A DNA stretch of 28,228 nucleotides, taken from GCA-016432345 sp964544105 (GTDB taxonomy: Bacteria; Patescibacteriota; Microgenomatia; Levybacterales; UBA12049). A model generated the notes under the pieces. It did not search any database. It saw only the letters and a list, made by a program, of their open reading frames with translations, and was not told the origin of the DNA. A program made the position numbers and the translations under genes. Positions 1-8,016 of the stretch are shown here, in pieces. The DNA lies in contig CAZIZQ010000010.1 in the NCBI GenBank assembly GCA_964544105.1, positions 1 through 28,228 on the forward strand, given 5' to 3'. Position 1 is the stretch's first letter. Each line of letters starts with the position of its first letter.

Positions 1-138
1 TTGTTCGGTGTCAGTAATATGCACAACCATCCTGTCCATCCGGTATTCTTTTACTTGCCAAAGTGATACCCAAAAAAGAATACTACGAATAGCCCAAATG
101 GCAAAAAATATTTCAGTTAAAAAAATTATAAAACTCAT
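1..138 (-). CDS. N-terminal fragment of a probable membrane-anchored MurF-type Mur ligase
   Basis: This is an open frame of 46 codons that runs off the left edge of the window. It starts with ATG at 138 and overlaps the stop of the upstream alpha/beta hydrolase by 4 bases (ATGA), so it is the next gene of the same operon. The visible protein is one hydrophobic helix (about residues 3-25, rich in I, F, L and W) followed by a basic-aromatic stretch containing WQVKEYRMDRM. From memory, CPR MurF-type ligases often carry such a membrane N-terminus with a WQxKEYRxDRM-like motif before the ligase domains. MurF would add D-Ala-D-Ala to the UDP-MurNAc tripeptide, which fits a cluster that already has murE, murC, murB and murA. 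The ATP-binding domain lies outside the window, so the call rests on this motif and the context. Confidence 0.5.
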   Translation of the reverse strand, partial: MSFIIFLTEIFFAIWAIRSILFWVSLWQVKEYRMDRMVVHITDTEQ

Positions 139-839
139 AATACGGATTGTATTGCCTTAACAAAGTTTTTTGGACTTATGTATGGCAGCTTATGACCTTC
201 TCCCGCAACAATTACCACTTTTGCATGTAGTATATATTTTTTTATTTGCCAAGCGTCCGCTGCAGAGACGATCCTGTCTTCTTTTCCCCATACCAACATA
301 ACCGGAACAGAAATGTTTTTTATATATGCAGTTAACTCTTCACCGATAATATTTTTGAATACCTGCTGCAATGGACCTGCCTTATAATAATCCCATTCAC
401 CTATTATTGAGTATAAAACTTTACGCATAAATACTTTTGTTTCTTTTGGAAAAATTTTAAACACAATACCCCCTGCAACAGCTGTAAAGTAAGCAATTTT
501 TCTTTTTAGCGAAGCATGTCTAATTACTGGAACACCAGTAAGAATAAGAGCTTCAGCTGCATTTTTATACCTCCATGCGTATTTAATTGCCACTCTACCT
601 CCAAAAGAATGCCCTATAAGAATAGGTTTTTTAACTTTATTCTTTCCCAAAAATTTTTTTAGAAAAACAACATAATCATCAAGTATCATGTTGTCATTGA
701 CAAGTGGTTGGGAACCAAAGCCCGGCAGGTCCAAAAGATAAACCTTATGCCCGTCTTTTTTCAATAAGGCTGCAAGTTCTTTATAGTTTTGTCCTCGTAA
801 ACCCCACCCATGTAAAATAACAATTTCATTTTTTAACAT
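135..839 (-). CDS. alpha/beta hydrolase
   Basis: A 234-aa alpha/beta-hydrolase fold protein. The oxyanion-side motif HGWG is at residues 10-13. The nucleophile elbow GHSFGG places the catalytic Ser at 78, Asp is in WGKED (D188) and His is in GEGH (H216), so the triad looks complete. There is no signal peptide, and it is probably cytoplasmic. The length is normal for small carboxylesterases or hydrolases of this fold. It lies 3 bases after glmS and overlaps the probable murF by 4 bases, so it is co-transcribed with peptidoglycan precursor genes. The substrate cannot be read from sequence; a role in wall or lipid metabolism is only suggested by position. Confidence 0.88.
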   Translation of the reverse strand: MLKNEIVILHGWGLRGQNYKELAALLKKDGHKVYLLDLPGFGSQPLVNDNMILDDYVVFLKKFLGKNKVKKPILIGHSFGGRVAIKYAWRYKNAAEALILTGVPVIRHASLKRKIAYFTAVAGGIVFKIFPKETKVFMRKVLYSIIGEWDYYKAGPLQQVFKNIIGEELTAYIKNISVPVMLVWGKEDRIVSAADAWQIKKYILHAKVVIVAGEGHKLPYISPKNFVKAIQSVL

Positions 840-842
840 AAG

Positions 843-2621
843 CTATTTTACTGTTACACTTTTTGCCAAATTTCGAGGCTTATCTGGATCAGTTATACCC
901 TTTGCCAATGCAGTGTAATATGCAAGCAGCTGGGCAATAACTACCTGAGGAAGCATAGTAGCATCACCAACATCGGCAGTTTCAAAAAACATATCAAAGA
1001 CATCATTTTTCTTTGGCCCAATACCAATAATATACCCACCCCGTGCTTTTATTTGCTGGGCATTAGAAACAATTTCATCGTACGTTTCATCTTGTGGAGC
1101 AACTACAATACAAGGGGTCCCCTTTTCAATTAATGCGATAACTCCGTGCTTTAATTCCCCTCCTGCAAACCCTTCTGCATGAATATAACTGGTTTCTTTT
1201 AGCTTAAGTGTTGTTTCAAGGGCTGTTGCATACGATAGGCCACGTCCTATAACGTATACATGCTCTGCTTTTACAAGTTTTTTTGCCAAATCTTTAATAT
1301 GGTCTATGTACGAATCTTGCAGGATTAATCGTATGTTATTTGCCGCAAGACGAAGCATTTCCTGCGCTTCATTTTGTCTTTTTGCCATGGTATATGCAGT
1401 TAAAAGAAGAATAGAAACCATCGCAATAAAACTTTTTGTTGAAACAACTGCTTTTTCTGTTCCGGCTCCTAAAAGGAGCCTATTTTGGGCTTGGCGATAC
1501 AAAGTAGAACCTAAAACATTTACTAACGCCACAATTTGGGACCCTTTTTTCTTTGCTTTCTCAACTGGCTCAACCACATCGATTGTCTCGCCAGATTGCG
1601 AGATCGCAATAAGCAAACTCTCTGTAGTCAGATAATCTTCAAGATAAGTAAATTCAGAACCGATTGAAAAATTAACATGCTTCTTGGTAATTCTGGAAAA
1701 AAGATATGTACCGGCTAGTGCTGCATACGATGCCGAGCCACACCCAAGCATAAAAGTACCAAACGCATGCGAGATTAACTTTGATAATTGTTTTGTCTCT
1801 TCTACATAATGTAAAGCAATATTCTCTATTACTCGCGGCTGATCGTGAATTTCTTTAAGTAAAAAGTGCTTGTATCTTCCTTTCTGTGCTTTTGCAAATT
1901 CCCAATTAATCGTATGAAATACTGGTGTTATTTGTTTTCCTTCTGGCAAACTAAGCAATTGTAATTTTTTTCCCAAAATAACCATTTGTTTGTCCTCCAG
2001 AAATAACACTTTTTTAGTGTGCTGCACAATAGCAGACGCATCCGACGCAACAAATAATTCATTTTCCAAAACACCAACAACCAAGGGCGAACCAGTTTTA
2101 ACCGCAATAATTTCAGAAGATGGAGCGTACGCAACTACCATTGCGCTTAATCCTTGTAAACGATTAAAGGCATCTCTAACTGACGAGGCAAACCCTTCAT
2201 TTTTTCCATACTCCTCAATAAGGTGTGCTATAACTTCTGTATCGGTTTCCGATGTAAAATGGTGTCCTTTTGCAAGTAACTCGTGTTTTAATTCTTCGAA
2301 ATTTTCGACAATTCCATTATGGACAATAGCAATTTCGCGGCGGCAGTCCACATGCGGATGCGCGTTGGCTACCGTTACACCTCCGTGTGTTGCCCACCGC
2401 GTATGACCAATACCAAGGTTGCTATCTGGAAGTTTTGTTTTTGCAACAGTAATTTTCCCGACATGTTTTTCAACAACAAATTTCGCTGTTTTATCTTTAC
2501 TCAAAACTTTCACTGCTATTCCCCACGAATCGTACCCACGATATTCAAGAAGCTTTAAACTTTCCAAAGCAAGTTTTGCCGCTTCTGATCTATGACCTAC
2601 ATATCCGAAAATTCCACACAT
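843..2621 (-). CDS. glmS: glutamine--fructose-6-phosphate aminotransferase (isomerizing)
   Basis: GlmS, 592 aa (E. coli 609), makes glucosamine-6-phosphate from fructose-6-phosphate and glutamine, the entry step to UDP-GlcNAc. After Met removal the N-terminal Cys2 (MCGIFGYVGH) is the class-II glutaminase nucleophile. HTRWATHGG and AHPH are further glutaminase motifs. Two SIS sugar-isomerase domains follow, with GCGSASYAA and SQSGET in the first. The C-terminus PRNLAKSVTVK is the family's signature tail. The start follows directly after the HAD gene (1-base gap) with no Shine-Dalgarno visible. It sits two genes downstream of the GlmU-like gene; a glmM (phosphoglucosamine mutase) is not in the window. 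No glmS ribozyme-like leader is possible here because the upstream gene abuts. Confidence 0.97.
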   Translation of the reverse strand: MCGIFGYVGHRSEAAKLALESLKLLEYRGYDSWGIAVKVLSKDKTAKFVVEKHVGKITVAKTKLPDSNLGIGHTRWATHGGVTVANAHPHVDCRREIAIVHNGIVENFEELKHELLAKGHHFTSETDTEVIAHLIEEYGKNEGFASSVRDAFNRLQGLSAMVVAYAPSSEIIAVKTGSPLVVGVLENELFVASDASAIVQHTKKVLFLEDKQMVILGKKLQLLSLPEGKQITPVFHTINWEFAKAQKGRYKHFLLKEIHDQPRVIENIALHYVEETKQLSKLISHAFGTFMLGCGSASYAALAGTYLFSRITKKHVNFSIGSEFTYLEDYLTTESLLIAISQSGETIDVVEPVEKAKKKGSQIVALVNVLGSTLYRQAQNRLLLGAGTEKAVVSTKSFIAMVSILLLTAYTMAKRQNEAQEMLRLAANNIRLILQDSYIDHIKDLAKKLVKAEHVYVIGRGLSYATALETTLKLKETSYIHAEGFAGGELKHGVIALIEKGTPCIVVAPQDETYDEIVSNAQQIKARGGYIIGIGPKKNDVFDMFFETADVGDATMLPQVVIAQLLAYYTALAKGITDPDKPRNLAKSVTVK

Positions 2622-2622
2622 A

Positions 2623-3096
2623 TTATTTATTCAAAATAATCGGGAGTAACTCCCTAAGGTTTTCTATTATAGCATCTGGCTCAAAACCATCAATAGGAGA
2701 CTGGTTTAATGCATATATCCCTCGCTTTACCCAAATTGTTACTATGGCTGGAAGTAACTCCTTTGCTTGGTGCAAAACAGTTAGTTTATCGTCAACAAGA
2801 AATACAGAATAATTTTTATATTTCTCCAAGATATCCTCTATTCTTTCTTTCTTATTTGCCACGATATATATATGTTTTTTCACAAAACTATTATGAATCT
2901 TTGTTTTAAGTAATTTTGTTTTCTGCAAATCAAGATTTCCTTCAGAAAAAATCCCAAGATGCACAGCCTCTTTTAACTTCGACAAAACATAGACTGTCTC
3001 TTCATACAATGCAAACGTCTGCAGATTCGTGTTTTTAAACTTTTCCGTATCAAAAAGCGTATAGTCAATATCAAAAAACACAACTTTTTTTATCAC
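2623..3096 (-). CDS. HAD-superfamily hydrolase, small
   Basis: A 157-aa haloacid-dehalogenase-like protein. Motif I is FFDIDYTLFD, with the nucleophile Asp9 and acid/base Asp11. Motif II is likely the Ser in GIFSEGN, and motif IV is VFLVDDK. A cap domain is small or absent, which fits its short length. It probably hydrolyses a phosphate monoester, but the substrate is unknown. The start overlaps the end of the GlmU-like gene by 4 bases (ATGA) and its stop is 1 base from glmS, so it is embedded in amino-sugar synthesis. A role in sugar-phosphate turnover is a positional guess only. Confidence 0.82.
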   Translation of the reverse strand: MIKKVVFFDIDYTLFDTEKFKNTNLQTFALYEETVYVLSKLKEAVHLGIFSEGNLDLQKTKLLKTKIHNSFVKKHIYIVANKKERIEDILEKYKNYSVFLVDDKLTVLHQAKELLPAIVTIWVKRGIYALNQSPIDGFEPDAIIENLRELLPIILNK

Positions 3097-4289
3097 TGAT
3101 TTTCCTCCTCAATTATTTCCTCAAATTTTGTGTAGTACTTAACATTGCTAGGAATATTTTTATTAACAGTAGTAGAGGGCCCGATGACAACATTATTTCC
3201 TACAATTATCCCCGGCATTACCGAACAATTAATTCCTGCCATTACCTTACTCCCCATAAAAACTCCAAGAGACCGTTTATTTGTATCAATAACTTCATCT
3301 TTTACAGTTGTTTTTATATTTTTTCGATCCAGCCTGACATTTGCTGTTGTAAATTGCGCGGCAATTTTACAATTCTCTCCAATAACCGAATCTCCAATAA
3401 AACCGGAATGTGTTGTCGTACCAGACATTAAAATACTATTTTTTATTTCCATATTAGCCCCAACCACACAATTGTTTTCTATTACAGTCCCGTTACGAAG
3501 AATTGCATTTGTTCCAATCACTGCGTTTTTGCCAATATAACAAGGTCCCATAATTTTTGCTCCTTCAAAAATTTTGACATTATCACCAATAATCTGCGCT
3601 TGATTACTCATTTTTTTAAGCAGATAATCTTTTACATCCAGTAAATCCCAGGGGTATTTCAAGGAAACAGTATTGCCATCAAAAACCACATATGAAACAG
3701 TTTTTTTTTTGGCATATGTATCAAGCGCAGTTTCCAAATGATAATGAGATTGCGGAGTATTTTTAAGAGTTTGTATAAAATCTTTCGATAAAAGATAACA
3801 ACCTACAATGCAAAGTTTTTCGTTATTCTGGTCTGCTGCTGGTTTTTCAGAAACAGACAATACTTTTTCTTTGTCAACCGTAACAACTCCATGCTTCCAA
3901 TAATCAGACCTTTTTTTTAGGAAAAGAGTTGTGTTTTTAGATTTTTTCTCAAGGAGTTTTTTAATTAATACGTCCCCATCTACATGGTATCCAGCCGTGA
4001 CAAAAAATGAATCAGCCAACAAACTCTCTGCCTGCAAAAGTGCATTTCCCATTCCCAAGGCCTCTTTTTGCACAACATATCTTAAAGTCACATCAATCCC
4101 AAGATATGACCGTGCTTGTTCTTCATTATCGGTTATCACAATAACATCGGTAATGCCCGCCCGCTTTATTGCTTCAATGGTATGTACTATAAGTGGCTTT
4201 CCCAGCATCGACACAAACGATTTATGCCGACCATCCGAATATGGCCGCAATCGAGAAGATTGTCCTGCTGTTAAAATAACTGCCTGCAT
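3093..4289 (-). CDS. GlmU-like sugar-1-phosphate nucleotidyltransferase with left-handed beta-helix domain
   Basis: A 398-aa two-domain protein. Residues 1 to about 230 form a nucleotidyltransferase domain opening with MQAVILTAGQSSRLRP and GKPLIVHTIEAI. A hexapeptide-repeat left-handed beta-helix follows (IGKNAVIG, IGENCKIAA, VGNNVVIG). I chose ATG 4289, not the longer frame from 4400: the preceding 37 codons lie over murA and do not resemble the family, whereas GGGAGGA sits about 10 bases before 4289. The tail with TANVRLD and PGIIVGNNVVIG resembles archaeal-type bifunctional GlmU proteins (about 400 aa) more than E. coli GlmU (456 aa). Between glmS and murA it most likely makes UDP-GlcNAc. 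The usual PK after the GxGxR loop is replaced by DGRHKS. The acetyltransferase activity is inferred. Confidence 0.8.
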   Translation of the reverse strand: MQAVILTAGQSSRLRPYSDGRHKSFVSMLGKPLIVHTIEAIKRAGITDVIVITDNEEQARSYLGIDVTLRYVVQKEALGMGNALLQAESLLADSFFVTAGYHVDGDVLIKKLLEKKSKNTTLFLKKRSDYWKHGVVTVDKEKVLSVSEKPAADQNNEKLCIVGCYLLSKDFIQTLKNTPQSHYHLETALDTYAKKKTVSYVVFDGNTVSLKYPWDLLDVKDYLLKKMSNQAQIIGDNVKIFEGAKIMGPCYIGKNAVIGTNAILRNGTVIENNCVVGANMEIKNSILMSGTTTHSGFIGDSVIGENCKIAAQFTTANVRLDRKNIKTTVKDEVIDTNKRSLGVFMGSKVMAGINCSVMPGIIVGNNVVIGPSTTVNKNIPSNVKYYTKFEEIIEEENQ

Positions 4290-4293
4290 TTGT

Positions 4294-5619
4294 CTATTCT
4301 TCCTCCCTTTGTATATCTGCGCCAAGCATTTGCAACCGTTTTTCGAGTGCCTCATACCCTCGATCCAGTTTTTCGATGCCAAAAATCGTTGTTTCTCCAT
4401 TTGCGGTTAATGCGGCCAAAACTAGCGTTGCTCCTGCCCGAAGATCAGAAATAGTTACAACTGCATTATGCAGCTGTGTATGACCGGTAATTTTGGCAGC
4501 ATGGTAATTTTCTTTTGCATCATCGGTAAGATTAAAATTATACAGTGATTTTGGATCTTCAACACTTGGATTAAATAGTACTATACCAGCCCCCATTTTT
4601 TTAAGCTCCGACACATAGCCAAAACGACTTTCAAAGACAGTCTCGTGTACAACTGAAACCCCAACTGCTTTTGTCATTAGTACCGCCCATGGACTTTGCC
4701 AATCAGTCATAAACCCTGGATATGATGTAGTTATAATATCTGTTGCCTTAAGTTTTCCTTTGTAAAAAAATCGTATTCCGTCTTTCTTCTCTTCATAATC
4801 GCCACCACACTCATGCAGTTTTTCCAAAAACTCTGCCAAACCGCTTTTAGTCGCTCCTTTTATAAACACGTCGCCTTCGGTAATAATCGCTGCAATAGCA
4901 AGAGTAACAACTTCATTTCGATCGGGACCAATAGCAAAAGTTGTACCATGCAATTTCGCTACTCCGGTAATAACAATTTTTCGCTTTGGTTCTCTTGTTA
5001 TTTTTGCGCCCATACTGTTTAACAAAACAATCAGCTCGTCAACTTCTGGTTCTTGAGCTGCGTTCTCAAGTATTGTTTGTCCCTCTGCTAAGACGCTAGC
5101 AAGTATCATAGTCTCTGTTCCTGTATGGGTATTTTTGTCAAATGTATAAGTAGCCCCCCGAAGTTTTCCTGCTCGAGCATGAAAATATCCATCTGTTGAA
5201 TCGTACTTTACAGTAACACCTAAATCCTCCAGCCCATCAATCGTCCTATCTATCGGCCTGGCCCCAATTCTACACCCTCCCGGGTTTGGAATAATTGCCT
5301 CTCCAACTCGGGCCAATAATGGGGCTAAAAACATAGAAGAGGTCCTAATTTCTGCTGCTTTATCCAAAGAGATTTTTGGTTTTACAATATGTGAGACACT
5401 AATACGAGCAGTGTGATCCGAAATTGTCACCTCACCACCAAATTCCTCAATAATATCAACCATAATAAAAAAGTCAGAAATAAGGGGAATATTATTAACA
5501 ATAACCTCATCACTTGTTAAGCATGCAGCAACAAGCGCCTTTAACGCCACATTTTTCGATCCCGAAATAACTACACTCCCAACAAGTTTTTTCCCGCCTT
5601 TTATAATAAATTTCTCCAT
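4294..5619 (-). CDS. murA: UDP-N-acetylglucosamine 1-carboxyvinyltransferase
   Basis: MurA, 441 aa, transfers enolpyruvate from PEP to UDP-GlcNAc, the first committed step of peptidoglycan synthesis, in the cytoplasm. The start MEKFIIKGGKKL is typical. K22 in SGSKN matches the conserved Lys of the active site. The catalytic Cys is C116 in PGGCRIGARPID, so the enzyme has the Cys that fosfomycin attacks, unlike the Asp variants of mycobacteria and chlamydia. EIRTSSM supplies the conserved Arg (R92). It lies 4 bases after murB and its stop is 4 bases before the GlmU-like start, whose Shine-Dalgarno is inside the murA 3' end. Confidence 0.96.
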   Translation of the reverse strand: MEKFIIKGGKKLVGSVVISGSKNVALKALVAACLTSDEVIVNNIPLISDFFIMVDIIEEFGGEVTISDHTARISVSHIVKPKISLDKAAEIRTSSMFLAPLLARVGEAIIPNPGGCRIGARPIDRTIDGLEDLGVTVKYDSTDGYFHARAGKLRGATYTFDKNTHTGTETMILASVLAEGQTILENAAQEPEVDELIVLLNSMGAKITREPKRKIVITGVAKLHGTTFAIGPDRNEVVTLAIAAIITEGDVFIKGATKSGLAEFLEKLHECGGDYEEKKDGIRFFYKGKLKATDIITTSYPGFMTDWQSPWAVLMTKAVGVSVVHETVFESRFGYVSELKKMGAGIVLFNPSVEDPKSLYNFNLTDDAKENYHAAKITGHTQLHNAVVTISDLRAGATLVLAALTANGETTIFGIEKLDRGYEALEKRLQMLGADIQREEE

Positions 5620-5623
5620 ATGA

Positions 5624-6604
5624 TTAAAAACCCACAGTTTTTACTTCCAAATGCAGTTTCACGCTAAACTTTTTTGCCACTTCATCTTTAATTAATGTTG
5701 TTAATGCAATAATATCTTGAGCTTTTGCATTGCCCATATTAAGAATAAAATTGGCATGTCTATCCGAAATCATGGCGTCACCAATCCGTTTGCCTTTTAA
5801 TCCAGCTTTATCTATAAGGTATCCAGCAGAGGTAATCTGATCTGGGGTTGGAATACAAAGCGCCTCAACAATAGAAATGTTACGGAATGTGCATCCGGCC
5901 GATGCTCCTTTTGGCTGGGACTCGCTTCTATGATTTAAAGCATCGGTAGCCCGATCCCACAATATTTTTTTATCCCCTGGCAGCAAACGGAAAATAACTG
6001 ACAGTACGATCTCTTCTGTCTCTTGCAAAGCACTATAATCATAAGCAAAATGAAAATACGAATTATCTACCTCTTTAATTTCTCCACTCCTAGTTACCAG
6101 CTTTACCCGAAACACAAAATCACCAACATATGCCCCTTTTCTTGGATAATTGGAATTCATATATACTGCTCCTCCTACTGTCCCTGGCAACCCAAGCTGG
6201 TATTCAAGTCCTTCCAACCCTTGCTCTATTGTAAAGCGAACCAACCGATTCATAATTACACCGCTTTGGGCATATACCAATGCCTTATCAACATCTATTT
6301 TTTGATTCTTCACACGTCCGCTCATCGTCATAATGTCGAATTTCCTGCAGTTATTTTTTACCACCAATCCTTTAATCCCGTGATCTGCCACAACAATGTT
6401 TGATCCTCCACCAAAAACAAACAAGGGTAATTCAAGTTGTTTTGCAACATTCACTGCCTTAACAATATCATCTGTTTTTTCAAGATCAACGTAATACTCT
6501 GCCGGACCGCCAATCTTGTAAGTGGTATGAGCACTCATCGGCTCATTTTGCCGTAGTTTTGGCCCAAAAACTTTTTCTAGTTCCTGTAGTGTATTATTTT
6601 TCAT
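5624..6604 (-). CDS. murB: UDP-N-acetylenolpyruvoylglucosamine reductase
   Basis: MurB, 326 aa, is the FAD/NADPH enzyme that reduces the enolpyruvyl product of MurA to UDP-MurNAc. FAD-binding motifs are TTYKIGGPAEY (about 27-37), FGGGSNIVV (64-72) and YQLGLPGTVGGAVYMN (135-150). The position of the proton-donating Ser of many MurBs (GSxFKN) is occupied by Cys238 in ASAGCTFRN. Cys is a known natural variant there, so it is not a sign of loss. The late motif AGYLIDKAGLKG is present. The start overlaps the murC stop by 4 bases, and murA follows after 4 bases. Confidence 0.96.
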   Translation of the reverse strand: MKNNTLQELEKVFGPKLRQNEPMSAHTTYKIGGPAEYYVDLEKTDDIVKAVNVAKQLELPLFVFGGGSNIVVADHGIKGLVVKNNCRKFDIMTMSGRVKNQKIDVDKALVYAQSGVIMNRLVRFTIEQGLEGLEYQLGLPGTVGGAVYMNSNYPRKGAYVGDFVFRVKLVTRSGEIKEVDNSYFHFAYDYSALQETEEIVLSVIFRLLPGDKKILWDRATDALNHRSESQPKGASAGCTFRNISIVEALCIPTPDQITSAGYLIDKAGLKGKRIGDAMISDRHANFILNMGNAKAQDIIALTTLIKDEVAKKFSVKLHLEVKTVGF

Positions 6605-8016
6605 TTTATTAATTCCTCGTTTATTTTGTAAATGTCTCCTGCGCCCATAGTAACAACAACAACATCCTCCCCGTACTGCTGCCGTTTGATATATTCTACC
6701 ACACTAGATAGCTCTGAAAGGTAGTACACATTCTTCTGAAATTGCCGCACCGCAATAGCTAGCATCTCAGATGTTACTGATTCGTCTTTGCTTTCTCGAA
6801 GAGAAGAATAAATATCTACCATAATTATGGTATCTGCAGCCATAAATGAACTTTTAAATTCCTCAAACAACTTTTTTGTTCGAGAATATGTATGCGGTTG
6901 GAAAATACAAACTATTTCTTTTTTTAGAAAGCGTTTTCGAAATGCTTCAAGCGTCTTTTTTATTTCTGTTGGGTGATGGGCATAATCATCAAACAAAAAC
7001 GCACCGGATGGCAAATTACCAATAAATTCAGACCTTCTTTTGCTGCCGGTATATGCCCGAAGGCCTTTTTTAATTACATCAACAGAAACGCCACACTCCA
7101 AACTTGCTGCAATAACTGCCGCGGCGTTTAATACATTATGTTCCCCTGCAATAGGCAGCATAAATTCTCCTAAACCACTGCCGTTTCTAGAAAGCCAAAA
7201 ATACATACCATCTGTTGTGTGATGAACTTTTGTGACAACTAGATCACATTCATCTGTAAATCCATAGATAATTTTCTGCCCAAAGTGTTTATTAAGTAAT
7301 TTTTGTATTTGAGTGTCCCCACCGTATGCAATAAGCATGCCGTTTTGGGGCAACTGGTTTGCAAACTGCAAAAATGCCGCTCGTACATCATCTACTGTTG
7401 GATATAAATCGGGGTGATCTAATTCGATATTGGTAAAGATGAGAATTTCTGGATGTTGTAATAAAAATTTAGGTGTTTTATCATAGGTTGGCTCGTTTGC
7501 GTATTCATCTGCTTCTGCAATAAAATATGTTCCCTTCCCAAAATGACCACTACTACCAAGAGACGGCACATTGCCTGTTCCAATAATAAAAGATGGATCC
7601 ATCCTAGCAGTTTTTAAAACCGTTGCTAGCATAGCTGTGGTTGTGGTTTTACCGTGCGAACCGGTTACCGAAATGCCAATACTCTTTCTGCCAAAAATTT
7701 CGCCATTCATAAATTTTCCAACAGCTTCACCCTGTGTCCATACAGGAATACCGAGTTTTTTCGCAGCCATAACCTCCGGATTATCAAACCCTCCATGCGC
7801 GCCAGTTGTAATAACTAAATCACAGTTTTTAATATGCTCTTTTGAAAATCCAACAAGTGGAGTAATACCTGCCTTTTTTAGAGGTTCGTCAGTAATAAAT
7901 TCATCGGCAATATCACATCCTGTTACAATAAATCCCGCTTCTTTAGCAATAATTGCAAGTGGCGCCATCCCAACACCTTTAATTCCAACAAAATGAATTG
8001 ATCTTATATTTTTCAT
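6601..8016 (-). CDS. murC: UDP-N-acetylmuramate--L-alanine ligase
   Basis: MurC, 471 aa, attaches L-Ala to UDP-MurNAc with ATP. The N-terminal Rossmann motif HFVGIKGVGMAPLA is at residues 8-21, the ATP P-loop is VTGSHGKTTTTAM, and DDYAHHPTEI is the family's C-terminal-domain motif. The length is normal. The alternative, the recycling ligase Mpl, is less likely because of the cluster context and because no other murC is present. It overlaps murE upstream and murB downstream by 4 bases each, so the three are translationally coupled. Confidence 0.94.
   Translation of the reverse strand: MKNIRSIHFVGIKGVGMAPLAIIAKEAGFIVTGCDIADEFITDEPLKKAGITPLVGFSKEHIKNCDLVITTGAHGGFDNPEVMAAKKLGIPVWTQGEAVGKFMNGEIFGRKSIGISVTGSHGKTTTTAMLATVLKTARMDPSFIIGTGNVPSLGSSGHFGKGTYFIAEADEYANEPTYDKTPKFLLQHPEILIFTNIELDHPDLYPTVDDVRAAFLQFANQLPQNGMLIAYGGDTQIQKLLNKHFGQKIIYGFTDECDLVVTKVHHTTDGMYFWLSRNGSGLGEFMLPIAGEHNVLNAAAVIAASLECGVSVDVIKKGLRAYTGSKRRSEFIGNLPSGAFLFDDYAHHPTEIKKTLEAFRKRFLKKEIVCIFQPHTYSRTKKLFEEFKSSFMAADTIIMVDIYSSLRESKDESVTSEMLAIAVRQFQKNVYYLSELSSVVEYIKRQQYGEDVVVVTMGAGDIYKINEELIK

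Noticed and set aside
1306..2812. Plus-strand frames opposite glmS and the HAD gene
   Set aside because: They are shadows of well-conserved minus-strand enzymes and carry no recognisable motifs or ribosome sites.
4290..4400. Longer start for the GlmU-like protein
   Set aside because: The 37 extra codons overlap murA and do not resemble the family; GGGAGGA precedes ATG 4289.
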